Assembly (NCBI RefSeq): GCF_019634775.1
Contig: NZ_JAHCAS010000001.1
Location: 1,116,001-1,180,000 of the forward strand
Reading direction: 5' to 3'
Length of the DNA: 64,000 nt
Source: Dokdonella sp.
GTDB taxonomy: Bacteria; Pseudomonadota; Gammaproteobacteria; Xanthomonadales; Rhodanobacteraceae
Positions 17,485 through 25,473 of the stretch are shown piece after piece. A model generated the notes under the pieces. That model saw only the letters and a list, made by a program, of their open reading frames with translations, ran no database searches and was not told the origin of the DNA. The translations under genes were made by a program, and so were the position numbers. How positions within the stretch are numbered: position 1 is the first letter of the stretch; each line of letters begins with the position of its first letter.

Positions 17485-18965
17485 GTGGAACTCCCTGCAA
17501 ACGGAAGGCAAACGCGAATGCACAGGCCGCCGAGCGGCGAGGGTGTCGCCGCGATCGTGCCGCCATGGGCCGCCACGATCGCCGCGCAGATGGCCAGGCC
17601 GAGGCCGGCGCCGCCAGCCGCCCGGTTGCGCGAATCGTCGACGCGATACAGGCGGTCGAACAGGTGCTCCAGCGCCTCGGTCGGTACGCCGGGTGGCGTG
17701 TCCTCGACGGCCAGGCAGGCCTGTCCGTTGCCGCGTTCGACCGCCACCCGGATGGATCCGGGGGCATCGGTGTAACGGCGCGCATTGGCGAGCAGGTTGT
17801 CGAGCAGCTGGCCGAGGCGGCGCGCGTCACCGCGCACCGGCGGAACCTCATCGAGCACGGCTTCGAGGGCAAGGCCGGCATCGGCAAGCGCGTGGCGGTG
17901 CATGCCGAGCGCATCACGCACGACCTCGGCGAGATCGAGCGCCTCGAAACGGTATTCGAGCGCACCAACGTCGGCGAGGGCAAGCTGGTAAAGATCCTCG
18001 ACGAGGCGGCTGAGCCGCTCGCATTCCGCGTTCAGCGAGGCGAGTGCGTCCGCTGTCGCCGTTCGCACACCGTCCTGCAGGGCCTGGATTTCTCCGCGCA
18101 GGATGCTGAGCGGCGTGCGCAATTCGTGGGCGATGTCGGCACCCCAGCGCCGGCGTGCGTCGCGGTGCTGCTCGAGCGTCGCGGCGAGGTGGTTGAAGTC
18201 GTCGGCGAGTGCGCCGAGTTCGTCACGCCGCGCATGGTCGATGCGCGAGGCGTAGTCGCCGGCGGCCAGCGCACGCGTGCCGCTGGCAAGTGCGCGCACC
18301 GGCCCGAGCAGCCAGCGCGCGAGGGCGAAGGCGAGCAGCAGGGCACCGGCGAGCACGGCACAGGCGGCGATCAGTGCGCCGTTGAACTGGTCGCGCGCGA
18401 AGGCGAGTTCGGCATCGCCGCGCGGTTGCGGCAGCGAAGCGAGGCGCAGGGTGCCGATCGTCTCGCCGGCGGTGATGACCGGCAGGCTCGGTGCTCCGGC
18501 ACCGACCTCGGCGTTGCCGGCGACGTGGGCGCCGCTGGCGTCGAGCAGTTGCACGCGCCCGGCCAGGCCGGGTGGGCCGAAGCGCGGTACGCCGGGTGGC
18601 GGACCGGCGTGGAACGGGGGCGGCTCGCGCCGTTCGAATCGAGAGCGCTCGTCCGGCCCGGCCTCGCCGTGCAGGCGAGGATCGAATCCCGGTGGCGGTC
18701 CGCTGCCCCGCAGGCGGCGCCCGTCCGGATCGATCAGATCGGCGAAACGCCGCGGATCGCCGCGCAGGAAATCCCAGCCGCCGTTCTCGGCATGTGCTGC
18801 GGCGAGGCGCAGCGTGGCCGGCTGCAGGCGTTCGAGCGCGACCTCGTTGAGATAGCCGATGAAGCCACGACGGAAACTCTGCTGCTGCCAGACCACGAAG
18901 CCGGCCAGCGCGAGTGTGCTGAGCAGGGCGATGGCGAGGAACAGGCGTTGCCAGAGTCGGAACAT
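17481..18965 (-). CDS. baeS: BaeS-like envelope-stress sensor histidine kinase
   Basis: 494-aa two-pass inner-membrane kinase. It has an N-terminal membrane helix (about 8-26), a periplasmic domain rich in Pro/Gly/Arg (about 85-130), a second helix (about 190-215), HAMP, and HisKA with AHELRTPLS (His280). LRGEIQALQDGVR and the HATPase follow. The G1 box reads EDTPPGVP instead of the usual DxGxG; E. coli BaeS has a similar deviation (DSAPGV), which strengthens the call. RVDDSRNRAAGGAGLGLAI closes the ATP lid. The partner regulator follows with a 4-base overlap. The periplasmic sensor is longer and more proline-rich than in enterobacteria, so the stimulus may differ. Confidence 0.85.
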   Translation of the reverse strand: MFRLWQRLFLAIALLSTLALAGFVVWQQQSFRRGFIGYLNEVALERLQPATLRLAAAHAENGGWDFLRGDPRRFADLIDPDGRRLRGSGPPPGFDPRLHGEAGPDERSRFERREPPPFHAGPPPGVPRFGPPGLAGRVQLLDASGAHVAGNAEVGAGAPSLPVITAGETIGTLRLASLPQPRGDAELAFARDQFNGALIAACAVLAGALLLAFALARWLLGPVRALASGTRALAAGDYASRIDHARRDELGALADDFNHLAATLEQHRDARRRWGADIAHELRTPLSILRGEIQALQDGVRTATADALASLNAECERLSRLVEDLYQLALADVGALEYRFEALDLAEVVRDALGMHRHALADAGLALEAVLDEVPPVRGDARRLGQLLDNLLANARRYTDAPGSIRVAVERGNGQACLAVEDTPPGVPTEALEHLFDRLYRVDDSRNRAAGGAGLGLAICAAIVAAHGGTIAATPSPLGGLCIRVCLPFAGSST

Positions 18966-19046
18966 CGTGCGCGCTTAGTCGCGTGGCCATCACGCGGTGC
19001 CCGCAACGATACCGCCGCTATCGGTGCCGGCGTGCGGTTTCCACGC

Positions 19047-19078
19047 TTTTTCCTTGATTGCTGCGCAGCGGCTGCGCA
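19047..19078. promoter_or_regulatory. Candidate BaeR-like box and adjoining palindrome
   Basis: In the divergent region between baeS and the small secreted protein, TTTTTC (19047-19052) and ATTG (19057-19060) recall the E. coli BaeR box (TTTTTCTCCATDATTGGC as I remember it). The spacing is 4 rather than 6 bases. A 17-base palindrome, TGCGCAGCGGCTGCGCA, follows at 19062-19078. Either could be an operator for self-regulation. This is pattern resemblance only. Confidence 0.3.
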
Positions 19079-19137
19079 TTCGTGGCCGAGCATGCAAGGC
19101 CGTTCCGACTCCCTTCCGCTTCAGCGGTCCGACTGCC

Positions 19138-19515
19138 ATGAACCGAATGATGTTCCGCCTCCTGTTCGCTGCCCTTGCCGTTATCGCCACCTCGGCACAG
19201 GCCCAACCTGGCCAGCGGCCCGGCGTCGCACCGCTCGCCCTCGCCCCCGGCTTCGATGCCGCCACCGCGAAGGACGTCCGCCGCATCGAAGCCGAACGCC
19301 GTGATGCCCATGACCAGCTTGCCATCCGCCAGCGCGCTGAGCACGCGCGCATCGACGAGGAAGCAGACGACAAGCTGCGCAAGCGCCTCGGTGACGACGG
19401 CTGGCGCAAGTACCTCGAATGGCGCGCGCAGGCGATGCCGCCGCGTGGGGCGCGGGGTGGGCGCGGGCCAGGCGGCGAGCATGCGGTGCGCGGCGGCGGA
19501 CCACGCACCGACTGA
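19138..19515 (+). CDS. Small secreted charged protein divergent from baeSR
   Basis: 125-aa protein with a clear Sec signal peptide (MNRMMFRLLFAALAVIATSAQA, cut before QPG). The mature part is a highly charged helical segment (RRIEAERRDAHDQLAIRQR, then ARIDEEADDKLRKRLG) and a Gly/Arg-rich tail. No family is recognised. Its size, periplasmic location, helical charge pattern and position next to baeSR recall Spy/CpxP-type periplasmic chaperones, but no Spy LTxxQ motif is present. The role is therefore inference from context. The ATG at 19138 is chosen because it begins the signal peptide. Confidence 0.6.
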   Translation: MNRMMFRLLFAALAVIATSAQAQPGQRPGVAPLALAPGFDAATAKDVRRIEAERRDAHDQLAIRQRAEHARIDEEADDKLRKRLGDDGWRKYLEWRAQAMPPRGARGGRGPGGEHAVRGGGPRTD

Positions 19516-19580
19516 ATACCGCAGCGCGCACGCCCGGATCGTGGCCGCGCCCGGCCCGTGCACGAACCCCGCCGGTTACA

Positions 19581-20168
19581 TCACGCACCGGTGCTCGTTG
19601 CCGCTGCCTCGACGACATAGCGCAACGGTCCGCGCGCATCGATCGCGTCGAACGGCCAGCAGGTCACCAGCAGCAGTCCGTCGATGTCGGTCGAGGTGTC
19701 GATGCGCGTGGTGCGCGCATCGACGACGCGCATCGAGCGCACGCGGTAGTGGCGCGTGCCGTTGCGCGTTTCGACCGCGAGAGCATCGCCGCTGACGAGG
19801 TCGGCAAGGAAACGGAAGTGCGTGTCGCGGTGTGCACTGACCACGCCGAGACCGATCTCGCCGGGTAGCGCGGTCGATCCGCTCCAGCCCGGCGCGAAGG
19901 CCAGCGCGCGTCCGTCGTCGCCGCCGAGCACGATGCGTGTCACGGCCAGGCGCGGCACGATCAGGCGCGCGACTGGCGCCGCGTCGGCCCAGGGCCACGG
20001 CGCGTGGGTGCCGCCGTCGACGAGCGTGCGGGCCCAGGCGCGTTCGAGCAGCACCTGGGCGAGCCAGGCTTTCGCATGCACGTAGCCGGCATCGACGCAC
20101 AGGGCGATGCCGAGCACGGCGCTGGCGATGGCGAGCAGGTGGGTGCAGCGGTTGCGGCGGGTGGTCAT
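19581..20168 (-). CDS. Class GN (marine proteobacterial) sortase
   Basis: 195-aa membrane-anchored transpeptidase of the dedicated proteobacterial sortase system. It cleaves a C-terminal sorting signal of its single partner protein. An N-terminal signal anchor (about 10-30) is followed by the sortase barrel. Catalytic residues are His113 in SAHRDTHF, Cys170 in LLVTCWPFD and probably Arg183 in PLRYVV, all present. The ATG at 20168 starts just before the anchor. It is the last gene of a three-gene minus-strand set: target, 63-aa ORF, sortase. The regulator and kinase of the system lie divergently upstream, so this sortase probably serves only that target. Confidence 0.93.
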   Translation of the reverse strand: MTTRRNRCTHLLAIASAVLGIALCVDAGYVHAKAWLAQVLLERAWARTLVDGGTHAPWPWADAAPVARLIVPRLAVTRIVLGGDDGRALAFAPGWSGSTALPGEIGLGVVSAHRDTHFRFLADLVSGDALAVETRNGTRHYRVRSMRVVDARTTRIDTSTDIDGLLLVTCWPFDAIDARGPLRYVVEAAATSTGA

Positions 20169-20205
20169 CGTTCGATGCTCCGATTCATGTCTTCCGCAGG
20201 AGCTC

Positions 20206-20397
20206 CTACAACACCCGCCAATCGGGGCTGGGATCCTCGTGCGCGGGCGTTTGCGGCGATGCGTCGACGGTCTCGCACGGCGGCGGGACGACGAAGGCTT
20301 CGCCGCCGAGCCATTCGAGGACATGCAGGGTGTCGGCCTCACCGGTGCGCATGGCGGCGCGGCGGATGCGGAACGTGCGGGGCAACAGGGTCATCAT
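20206..20397 (-). CDS. 63-aa ORF between sortase target and sortase
   Basis: Small soluble protein of unknown function, starting MMTLLPRTFRIRRAAMRTGE, with an acidic proline-rich tail ending in DWRVL. It has no signal peptide or membrane helix. The ATG at 20397 has an excellent ribosome site (AGGAG) at proper spacing. An in-frame ATG at 20421 overlaps the target stop as ATGA and would add eight residues. Both facts point to a translated gene coupled to the target. It ends 37 bases before the sortase start. The basic, amphipathic start and the presence of one Cys are all that can be described. It is not a component I know from this system. Confidence 0.6.
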   Translation of the reverse strand: MMTLLPRTFRIRRAAMRTGEADTLHVLEWLGGEAFVVPPPCETVDASPQTPAHEDPSPDWRVL

Positions 20398-20417
20398 GGT
20401 GTTCTCCTGGCGGTCGG

Positions 20418-22388
20418 TCATGACCACGGCTGACGGCGCGCGTGGGCGGTGAAGGCGAAGGCCAGCAGCAGGCACAGCAAGCCGAGCAGCAGACGGCGTG
20501 GCGCTGGCGTGGCGGTGGTGGCGAAGCCGAGCCCGTCGGCCGGCCGGCCGTTGGCGATGCGGTGCGAGACGAGGTCCTCGTCGAGTGTGCGCACCGGCGT
20601 CTGCTCGATCGCGACGAGACTGGTGTGGCGCGTGACCAGACGGTGTTCGATCGCGATCGCAGTGATGGCCTTGCGCATCGCATCGGCATCCGCGCCCAAT
20701 TCGACCGATTGCTCGAGCGTGTCGATCTTGCGCTGCGCCCACAGACGCACGATGCCGCGCGAGCGTTCGGCACGGACCAGCGGCAGCGACGCCTGCCATG
20801 GCGCGCCGGCCATCAGGCCGCGCGCCTGCATATTGGTGCCGACCGCGCCGAGTCGGGCCACGACCATCAACGGCTCGCCGGCATACAGGTCTGGCAGGCG
20901 TGCCGGCCAGGTTTCGGTACCGGCTGGCCAGTCGAGCGCGAGGTCGCGCAGGGCCGGTTTTTCCAGCTTGTCGAACAGCGTACGCATGGCCGGGCCGACT
21001 TCGTCGAGGCCGCGGATCAGGGTCGCCGTGCCGCGCCCGAGCGTAGCCGCGCGGTGGATGAACTGCGCGTTCGGCGCGCTGCCGATGCCGACCGGAAACA
21101 GGCGCGATTCGCCGAGCTGCGCGTCGATCAGCGTGTACAGCGCCGCCGCGTTTTCGATCGCGCCGTCGGTGGCGAACACGACCTGGCGCAGATAACCGGC
21201 CGGCGCATTGCCGGCGAAGGCGCGCGCCAGCGCCGGCGCCATCTCGGTGCCGCCGCTGGCGACGAGCGAGGCGACCCACTCGCGCGCGAGTTTGACGTCA
21301 TCCGCTGTCGCCGCCACTGCCTGATCGAACAGCGCCTCGGTGCGCGAGTTGAACTGGATCACGTTGAAGCGGTCGGCTGGCGTCAGTTGCGACAACGCGA
21401 GGTCGAGCGCGGCACGCGCCTGGTGGATCGACGCGCCCTCCATCGAGCCCGAGGTGTCGATGACCAGGATCAGCTCGCGCGGCAACGGATTTGCCAGTTC
21501 GGCGCGCGGCAACAGCATGAGCAGGGCGTAGGTCTCGTTGCCGGCGACTTCGGTGAGCACGGCCGAGGCCGGCGTCGCACCGAGGCGTGGCGTCCATTCG
21601 AGGACGAAATCGCGTTCGGCCGGCACCACACCGTCGGCGAGGGTGATCGTGTGGCGGCCACTGCGCTCGGCGACGGCGATGCGATGGCTCGCGCTCTCGA
21701 CGCGGGCGAGGGCGACGCCGGCTTCGAGTTCGACCGTGATCGCAACGCGCGGCGCTGATGCGGTGTGCGCATCGCCGGCATCGTCGGCCGCCTTGTCCGA
21801 CGGGCCGCGATAGCGCGGCGTGTAGGTCAGCGGCAGCTCGAGGCGGAAGCGCTCGTCGCGGTAGTCGACGCTCTGCCACCAGCGCACGTCGACGGCGATG
21901 GTCTCGCCCGGCGCGATGTTGGCGACGGCGGTGCGGAACAGGTGGGCGCGATCGTTCTCGATCAGGGCGGCGCGCCGGCCGCTGGCGGCGGCTTCGACAT
22001 AGGCTGCGCGCGCGGCCTCCTTCTCGCGGATCTCGCCGACGATGCGGCGCTGGCCGACGCGCAGTTCGAGGTCGTGCACGGCCGCACCGTCCGGCAGCGG
22101 CAGCAGGTACTGCGCCTCGATCCACTGGTCGGAGTCGTTGCGGAACCGCTGGCGGATCGCCGCTTCGGCAACCAGGCCGGCGACTTCGTAGCGCACCTCG
22201 CTGTCGAGCGCGACCAGTTCGAAGCTGCGCCCATCGCGCGCGGTCGCCGAGAAGGTGGCGAAGCCGCCGTCGGCGCGCGCCGAGGCGGCGAAGCCGAGCA
22301 GCAGGACGATGACGGCGAACAGCGTGCGCAACGGCTCGAAACCACCTTCGAGGTCGGTGTCGCGGTCGCGGTTGTCGGCGGTGCGCAT
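20418..22388 (-). CDS. Sortase target protein with VIT and VWA domains
   Basis: 656-aa exported protein, dedicated substrate of the adjacent sortase. It has a signal peptide with an unusually charged N-region (membrane part about 20-38, ending ASARA). A vault/inter-alpha-trypsin (VIT) domain follows (about 45-180, with AQYLLPLPDGA and VGEIREKEAARAAY). The VWA domain has the MIDAS motif VIDTSGSMEG (DxSxS) near residue 310. A C-terminal membrane helix and basic tail (ARRQPWS) close the protein. The expected LPxTATP-like sorting motif before the helix reads FATTATP (codons at about 20505-20525), so the first two positions have diverged. The ATG at 22388 has GAGGAGA upstream. Such proteins are thought to be the only sortase substrate in their host. 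Confidence 0.92.
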   Translation of the reverse strand: MRTADNRDRDTDLEGGFEPLRTLFAVIVLLLGFAASARADGGFATFSATARDGRSFELVALDSEVRYEVAGLVAEAAIRQRFRNDSDQWIEAQYLLPLPDGAAVHDLELRVGQRRIVGEIREKEAARAAYVEAAASGRRAALIENDRAHLFRTAVANIAPGETIAVDVRWWQSVDYRDERFRLELPLTYTPRYRGPSDKAADDAGDAHTASAPRVAITVELEAGVALARVESASHRIAVAERSGRHTITLADGVVPAERDFVLEWTPRLGATPASAVLTEVAGNETYALLMLLPRAELANPLPRELILVIDTSGSMEGASIHQARAALDLALSQLTPADRFNVIQFNSRTEALFDQAVAATADDVKLAREWVASLVASGGTEMAPALARAFAGNAPAGYLRQVVFATDGAIENAAALYTLIDAQLGESRLFPVGIGSAPNAQFIHRAATLGRGTATLIRGLDEVGPAMRTLFDKLEKPALRDLALDWPAGTETWPARLPDLYAGEPLMVVARLGAVGTNMQARGLMAGAPWQASLPLVRAERSRGIVRLWAQRKIDTLEQSVELGADADAMRKAITAIAIEHRLVTRHTSLVAIEQTPVRTLDEDLVSHRIANGRPADGLGFATTATPAPRRLLLGLLCLLLAFAFTAHARRQPWS

Positions 22389-22567
22389 GGCGGGTCTCCT
22401 CGTGGGCGGGGCCATTCGAGGCGCACGCGCGGGCGGGCCGCCGCCGGCCGTCGGTCATGACGCTGACGGCTTGTGGCAATTCAAGGGCAGTGAAGCGCCA
22501 CGCATTGCGCGGTCGCGTCGGCGCTGCGTAAGCTGGCCGCGTCAACCAGCATCGGAGCGGGAATCGC
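22389..22567. promoter_or_regulatory. Divergent promoter region of the sortase system
   Basis: 179 bases between the target gene (minus strand) and the regulator gene (plus strand) must hold both promoters. A perfect 8-bp palindrome GTCATGAC lies near 22455-22462 and is a candidate operator half. The best plus-strand boxes (TTGCGC at 22505, TAAGCT at 22529, 18-bp spacing) match sigma-70 consensus poorly, so these are suggestions only. Confidence 0.3.
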
Positions 22568-23257
22568 ATGCCGCGTCGCATCGCCATCGTCGAAGACGAG
22601 CCACTGATCCGAGCGAACTACGTCGAGGCGCTTGGCCGCATTGGCTACGAGGTGCGCGGTTACGCCTCGCGCGGCGAGGCCGAGACCGCATTCGCCCAGC
22701 AGATGCCCGAACTGGTCGTGATCGACGTCGGCCTCGGCGATGAACCGGAAGGCGGCTTCGATCTCTGCCGCCATCTGCGTGCAAAGTCGGCGACGTTGCC
22801 GATCCTGTTCCTGACCGCGCGCGATTCCGATTTCGACGTGATCTCCGGCCTGCGCCTCGGCGCCGATGACTACCTTGCCAAGGATGTCTCCCTGCACCAG
22901 TTGGCCGCACGCATCAGCGCGCTGTTCCGGCGCATGGAAGCGCAACGCAAGCCGGCCCCGGCCGACAGCGTGCACGAACAGGGCCCGCTGCGCCTCGAAG
23001 CCGAACGCATGCGCATCCTGTGGAACGGCAGCGAAGTGCCGCTGACCGTCACCGAGTTCTGGATGGTGCACACTCTGGTCCGCTTCCCCGGTCACGTGAA
23101 GAGTCGCGAGCAACTCATGCGCGACGCCCAGGTGGTCGTCGACGACCAGACCATCACCTCGCATATCAAGCGCATCCGCAAGAAATTCCTCGCCATCGAC
23201 CCTGCCTTCGACGCGATCGATACGGTGCATGGAGCGGGGTACCGGTGGAAGGGTTGA
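22568..23257 (+). CDS. pdsR: PdsR, dedicated sortase system response regulator
   Basis: 229-aa OmpR-like regulator of the proteobacterial dedicated sortase system. The receiver domain has VEDEP, phospho-acceptor Asp53 in VVIDVGLGD, LTARDSD and LAKD. The receiver has the family-typical insertion GDEPEGGFDLCRHL after the phospho-Asp. The C-terminal winged helix includes LTVTEFWMVHTL and DDQTITSHIKRIRKKF. It is divergent from the target-sortase genes and is followed by its kinase. The expected role is to control target and sortase expression from the shared 179-base region. The gap to the kinase is filled by a heptad-repeat array. Confidence 0.92.
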   Translation: MPRRIAIVEDEPLIRANYVEALGRIGYEVRGYASRGEAETAFAQQMPELVVIDVGLGDEPEGGFDLCRHLRAKSATLPILFLTARDSDFDVISGLRLGADDYLAKDVSLHQLAARISALFRRMEAQRKPAPADSVHEQGPLRLEAERMRILWNGSEVPLTVTEFWMVHTLVRFPGHVKSREQLMRDAQVVVDDQTITSHIKRIRKKFLAIDPAFDAIDTVHGAGYRWKG

Positions 23258-23360
23258 GAATGAGGTTCGGGAATGGTTGAAGCGGGCTTTCGCCCTGGTT
23301 GATGACCTGCGTCCACTCGTTTGCCCCTGACCATTTCCCTGTTCCCGATTCCCCATTCCC
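23257..23360. repeat. Heptad inverted-repeat array between pdsR and pdsS (locus 2 of 5)
   Basis: The right arm, read on the minus strand from 23360, runs GGGAATG, GGGAATC, GGGAACA, GGGAAAT: four units of period 7. The left arm at 23257-23282 is a shorter, decayed complement (GAATGAGG, TTCGGGAATGG). The right arm ends exactly at the ATG of the kinase gene, so it forms the immediate 5' leader. No Shine-Dalgarno sequence lies between the array and the start. Confidence 0.8.
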
Positions 23361-25352
23361 ATGCGCCTACGACACAAGCTCCTCCTGGTCGCATTGGCCA
23401 CGCTGACCCTGCCGTGGGCGGGCTGGCAGTTCGTGCGGCAGACCGAAGCGGTATTGCGGCAGGGGCAGGAGCAGACCCTGCTTGCGTCGGCGAGCACGCT
23501 GGCGCGGGCGCTTGGTGCGCTCGATGTCGGTGTGCCCGCCGCGGGTTCCATGCTGTACGTGCACCCACGCCGTGAGGCGCTGCGCATCGACGGCTATGCC
23601 GGTGATTGGCAGGCCTTGCGCCCATTTGCGCAGCGGTTTGGCACCGATGGACGTGTCGAGCTCATGCTCGCCGGCGACGCGCAGTGGCTTTATCTCTACG
23701 CCCGCGTGCGCGACACGACGCGGGCGCGTGCCGATGCGCGCGACCCGGCCGGTCTGCGCGCCGATCGCATCGAGCTCGAACTTGCGCGCGGCGACGAGGC
23801 GCGTCGCTACCGCATCGCCAGCGCCGCGCCGGGCAGTTTCGACGCCCCTGCATCCGCACCGGTCGCCAACCTGCCGGATCGCCTGCTCGGCGAATGGCAG
23901 GACGACGGTTCGGGTTACAGCATCGAACTGCGCCTGCCGCGCGTGTTCGCACCCGAGAAGATCGGTTTCGTCATCCATGACGAGGGCGATGGCGATCTAG
24001 CCGTGGATGCGCTGCATCTGCTCGGCTACAGCGACGACGATGCGCGCGTGCTTGCGCGTCTGGTGCCTGACCACGTGCGCGCACGCCTGCTCTCGAGCGA
24101 CGGCTGGGTGGTTGCCGCCGGCGGTGTGCTCGACGAGACGCCGCCCGAGCGGTCGCGCGAGGGCTGGCTTGCCGAGGCCGTCTACCGCTGGCTGCTGGCA
24201 CCTCCGGCGATTTCCGACGACGCTGCCGTGGCTGACATCGGCGCCGAGGTGCGCTTCGATGATGACGCCCTGCGACCGGTTCTTGCCGGTACCCCAGGCA
24301 CTCGCTGGCGCAGTGCCGCCGATGGCACGGTGCGTCTCATCGCGGCCGTGCCGTTGGCCGACGCCCGCGGTGCACTGGTTCTCGAACAGGCCAACCCGGC
24401 CGTGCCGGCCCTGACCAACCGCGCCTTGCTGAGTCTGCTCGGCGCGAGCCTGACCGCGTTCGCCGTGACTGCCATCGTGCTGCTTGCCTTCGGCGGCCTG
24501 CTGTCCTGGCGAATCGCACGGCTGCGCAACGCAACCGAGCGCGCGACCGGAGCCGGGGGGCGACTCGATGGTGCCTTGCCGCTGGTCGATGCGAAGGACG
24601 AGCTCGGTGACCTCGCGCGCAGCTTTGCCGCATTGCTCGACGAGATCGGGCACTACACCGACTACCTGCGCACGCTGGCGGCGAAACTCTCGCACGAACT
24701 GAACACGCCGCTGGCGATCGTCAAGTCCTCGCTCGACAACCTCGATCACCAGGATCTCCCCGCCGCTGCGCACGCCTATCTCGAACGTGCGCGTGATGGC
24801 GTCGCTCGGCTCGGCGGCATCGTGCGCGCGATGAGCGAGGCCCACCGCATCGAGCGTGCGATCGCCGCGGCCGACGCCGAGGATTTCGACCTGCACGCAC
24901 TCGTCGTCGGTTGCACAGAGGGCTATCGCGCACTGGTTGGCACGCGCCGGCTCGTGCTCGACGCCGATGGCGCGGCGTTGCCGTTCCATGGAGCGCCGGA
25001 GCTGCTTGCACAGGCACTCGACAAGCTGTTCGACAACGCACGCTCGTTCACGCCCGAATACGGAACGATCGAGATTCGCCTTGCTGCGCGCGACGGTGGC
25101 GTGCGCCTCGCCATCGCCAACGACGGCCCGCTGCTGCCGGCGACGATGCAGGATCGTCTGTTCGATACCCTGGTCAGCGTGCGTGAGCCGGCCACGCGCG
25201 GCAGCGAGCCACCGCATCTTGGCCTCGGCCTGACCGTCGTGCGCCTGGTCGCCGAACTGCACCAGGGTCGCGCACAGGCACGCAACCGCGAAGACGACAG
25301 CGGCGTCGAATTCATCCTCGACCTGCGCGGCATGCCGCGCAGGCGGTTGTGA
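23361..25352 (+). CDS. pdsS: PdsS, dedicated sortase system sensor histidine kinase
   Basis: 663-aa two-pass inner-membrane kinase. The N-terminal helix (about 5-25) is followed by a very large periplasmic domain of about 330 residues, then a second helix (about 350-378), HAMP, and HisKA with KLSHELNTPLAIV (His445). The HATPase has FDNARSF and HLGLGLTVV. The periplasmic part begins with a carbohydrate-binding-like fold (LRIDGYAGDWQAL), as is usual for this kinase family, and suggests sensing of a glycan or surface state. The G1 box reads NDGPLLP, also usual here. The ATG at 23361 directly follows the repeat array with no visible ribosome site. It pairs with PdsR. Confidence 0.9.
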   Translation: MRLRHKLLLVALATLTLPWAGWQFVRQTEAVLRQGQEQTLLASASTLARALGALDVGVPAAGSMLYVHPRREALRIDGYAGDWQALRPFAQRFGTDGRVELMLAGDAQWLYLYARVRDTTRARADARDPAGLRADRIELELARGDEARRYRIASAAPGSFDAPASAPVANLPDRLLGEWQDDGSGYSIELRLPRVFAPEKIGFVIHDEGDGDLAVDALHLLGYSDDDARVLARLVPDHVRARLLSSDGWVVAAGGVLDETPPERSREGWLAEAVYRWLLAPPAISDDAAVADIGAEVRFDDDALRPVLAGTPGTRWRSAADGTVRLIAAVPLADARGALVLEQANPAVPALTNRALLSLLGASLTAFAVTAIVLLAFGGLLSWRIARLRNATERATGAGGRLDGALPLVDAKDELGDLARSFAALLDEIGHYTDYLRTLAAKLSHELNTPLAIVKSSLDNLDHQDLPAAAHAYLERARDGVARLGGIVRAMSEAHRIERAIAAADAEDFDLHALVVGCTEGYRALVGTRRLVLDADGAALPFHGAPELLAQALDKLFDNARSFTPEYGTIEIRLAARDGGVRLAIANDGPLLPATMQDRLFDTLVSVREPATRGSEPPHLGLGLTVVRLVAELHQGRAQARNREDDSGVEFILDLRGMPRRRL

Positions 25353-25369
25353 ACCGTATCAAGTGGAAA

Positions 25370-25430
25370 AGCATCGCGGCCGAAGCTGCTCCCACAAGGC
25401 GGATATTTTGTGGAAGAACCGCCGCGATGG
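25370..25430. repeat. REP-like imperfect inverted pair
   Basis: A 28-base unit (25370-25397, with AGCATCGCGG and GCTCCCACAA ends) and a shorter inverted partner (25408-25430, TTGTGG to CGCGATGG) form an imperfect hairpin. The unit shares its ends with the REP-like pair at 9081-9150 but not the stem core. It lies between pdsS and the following secreted-protein gene, in that gene's leader. Confidence 0.7.
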
Positions 25431-25473
25431 AGTCCAGGATTCAAGCGATGGCCACGCACCGGGGACCCGTCGG

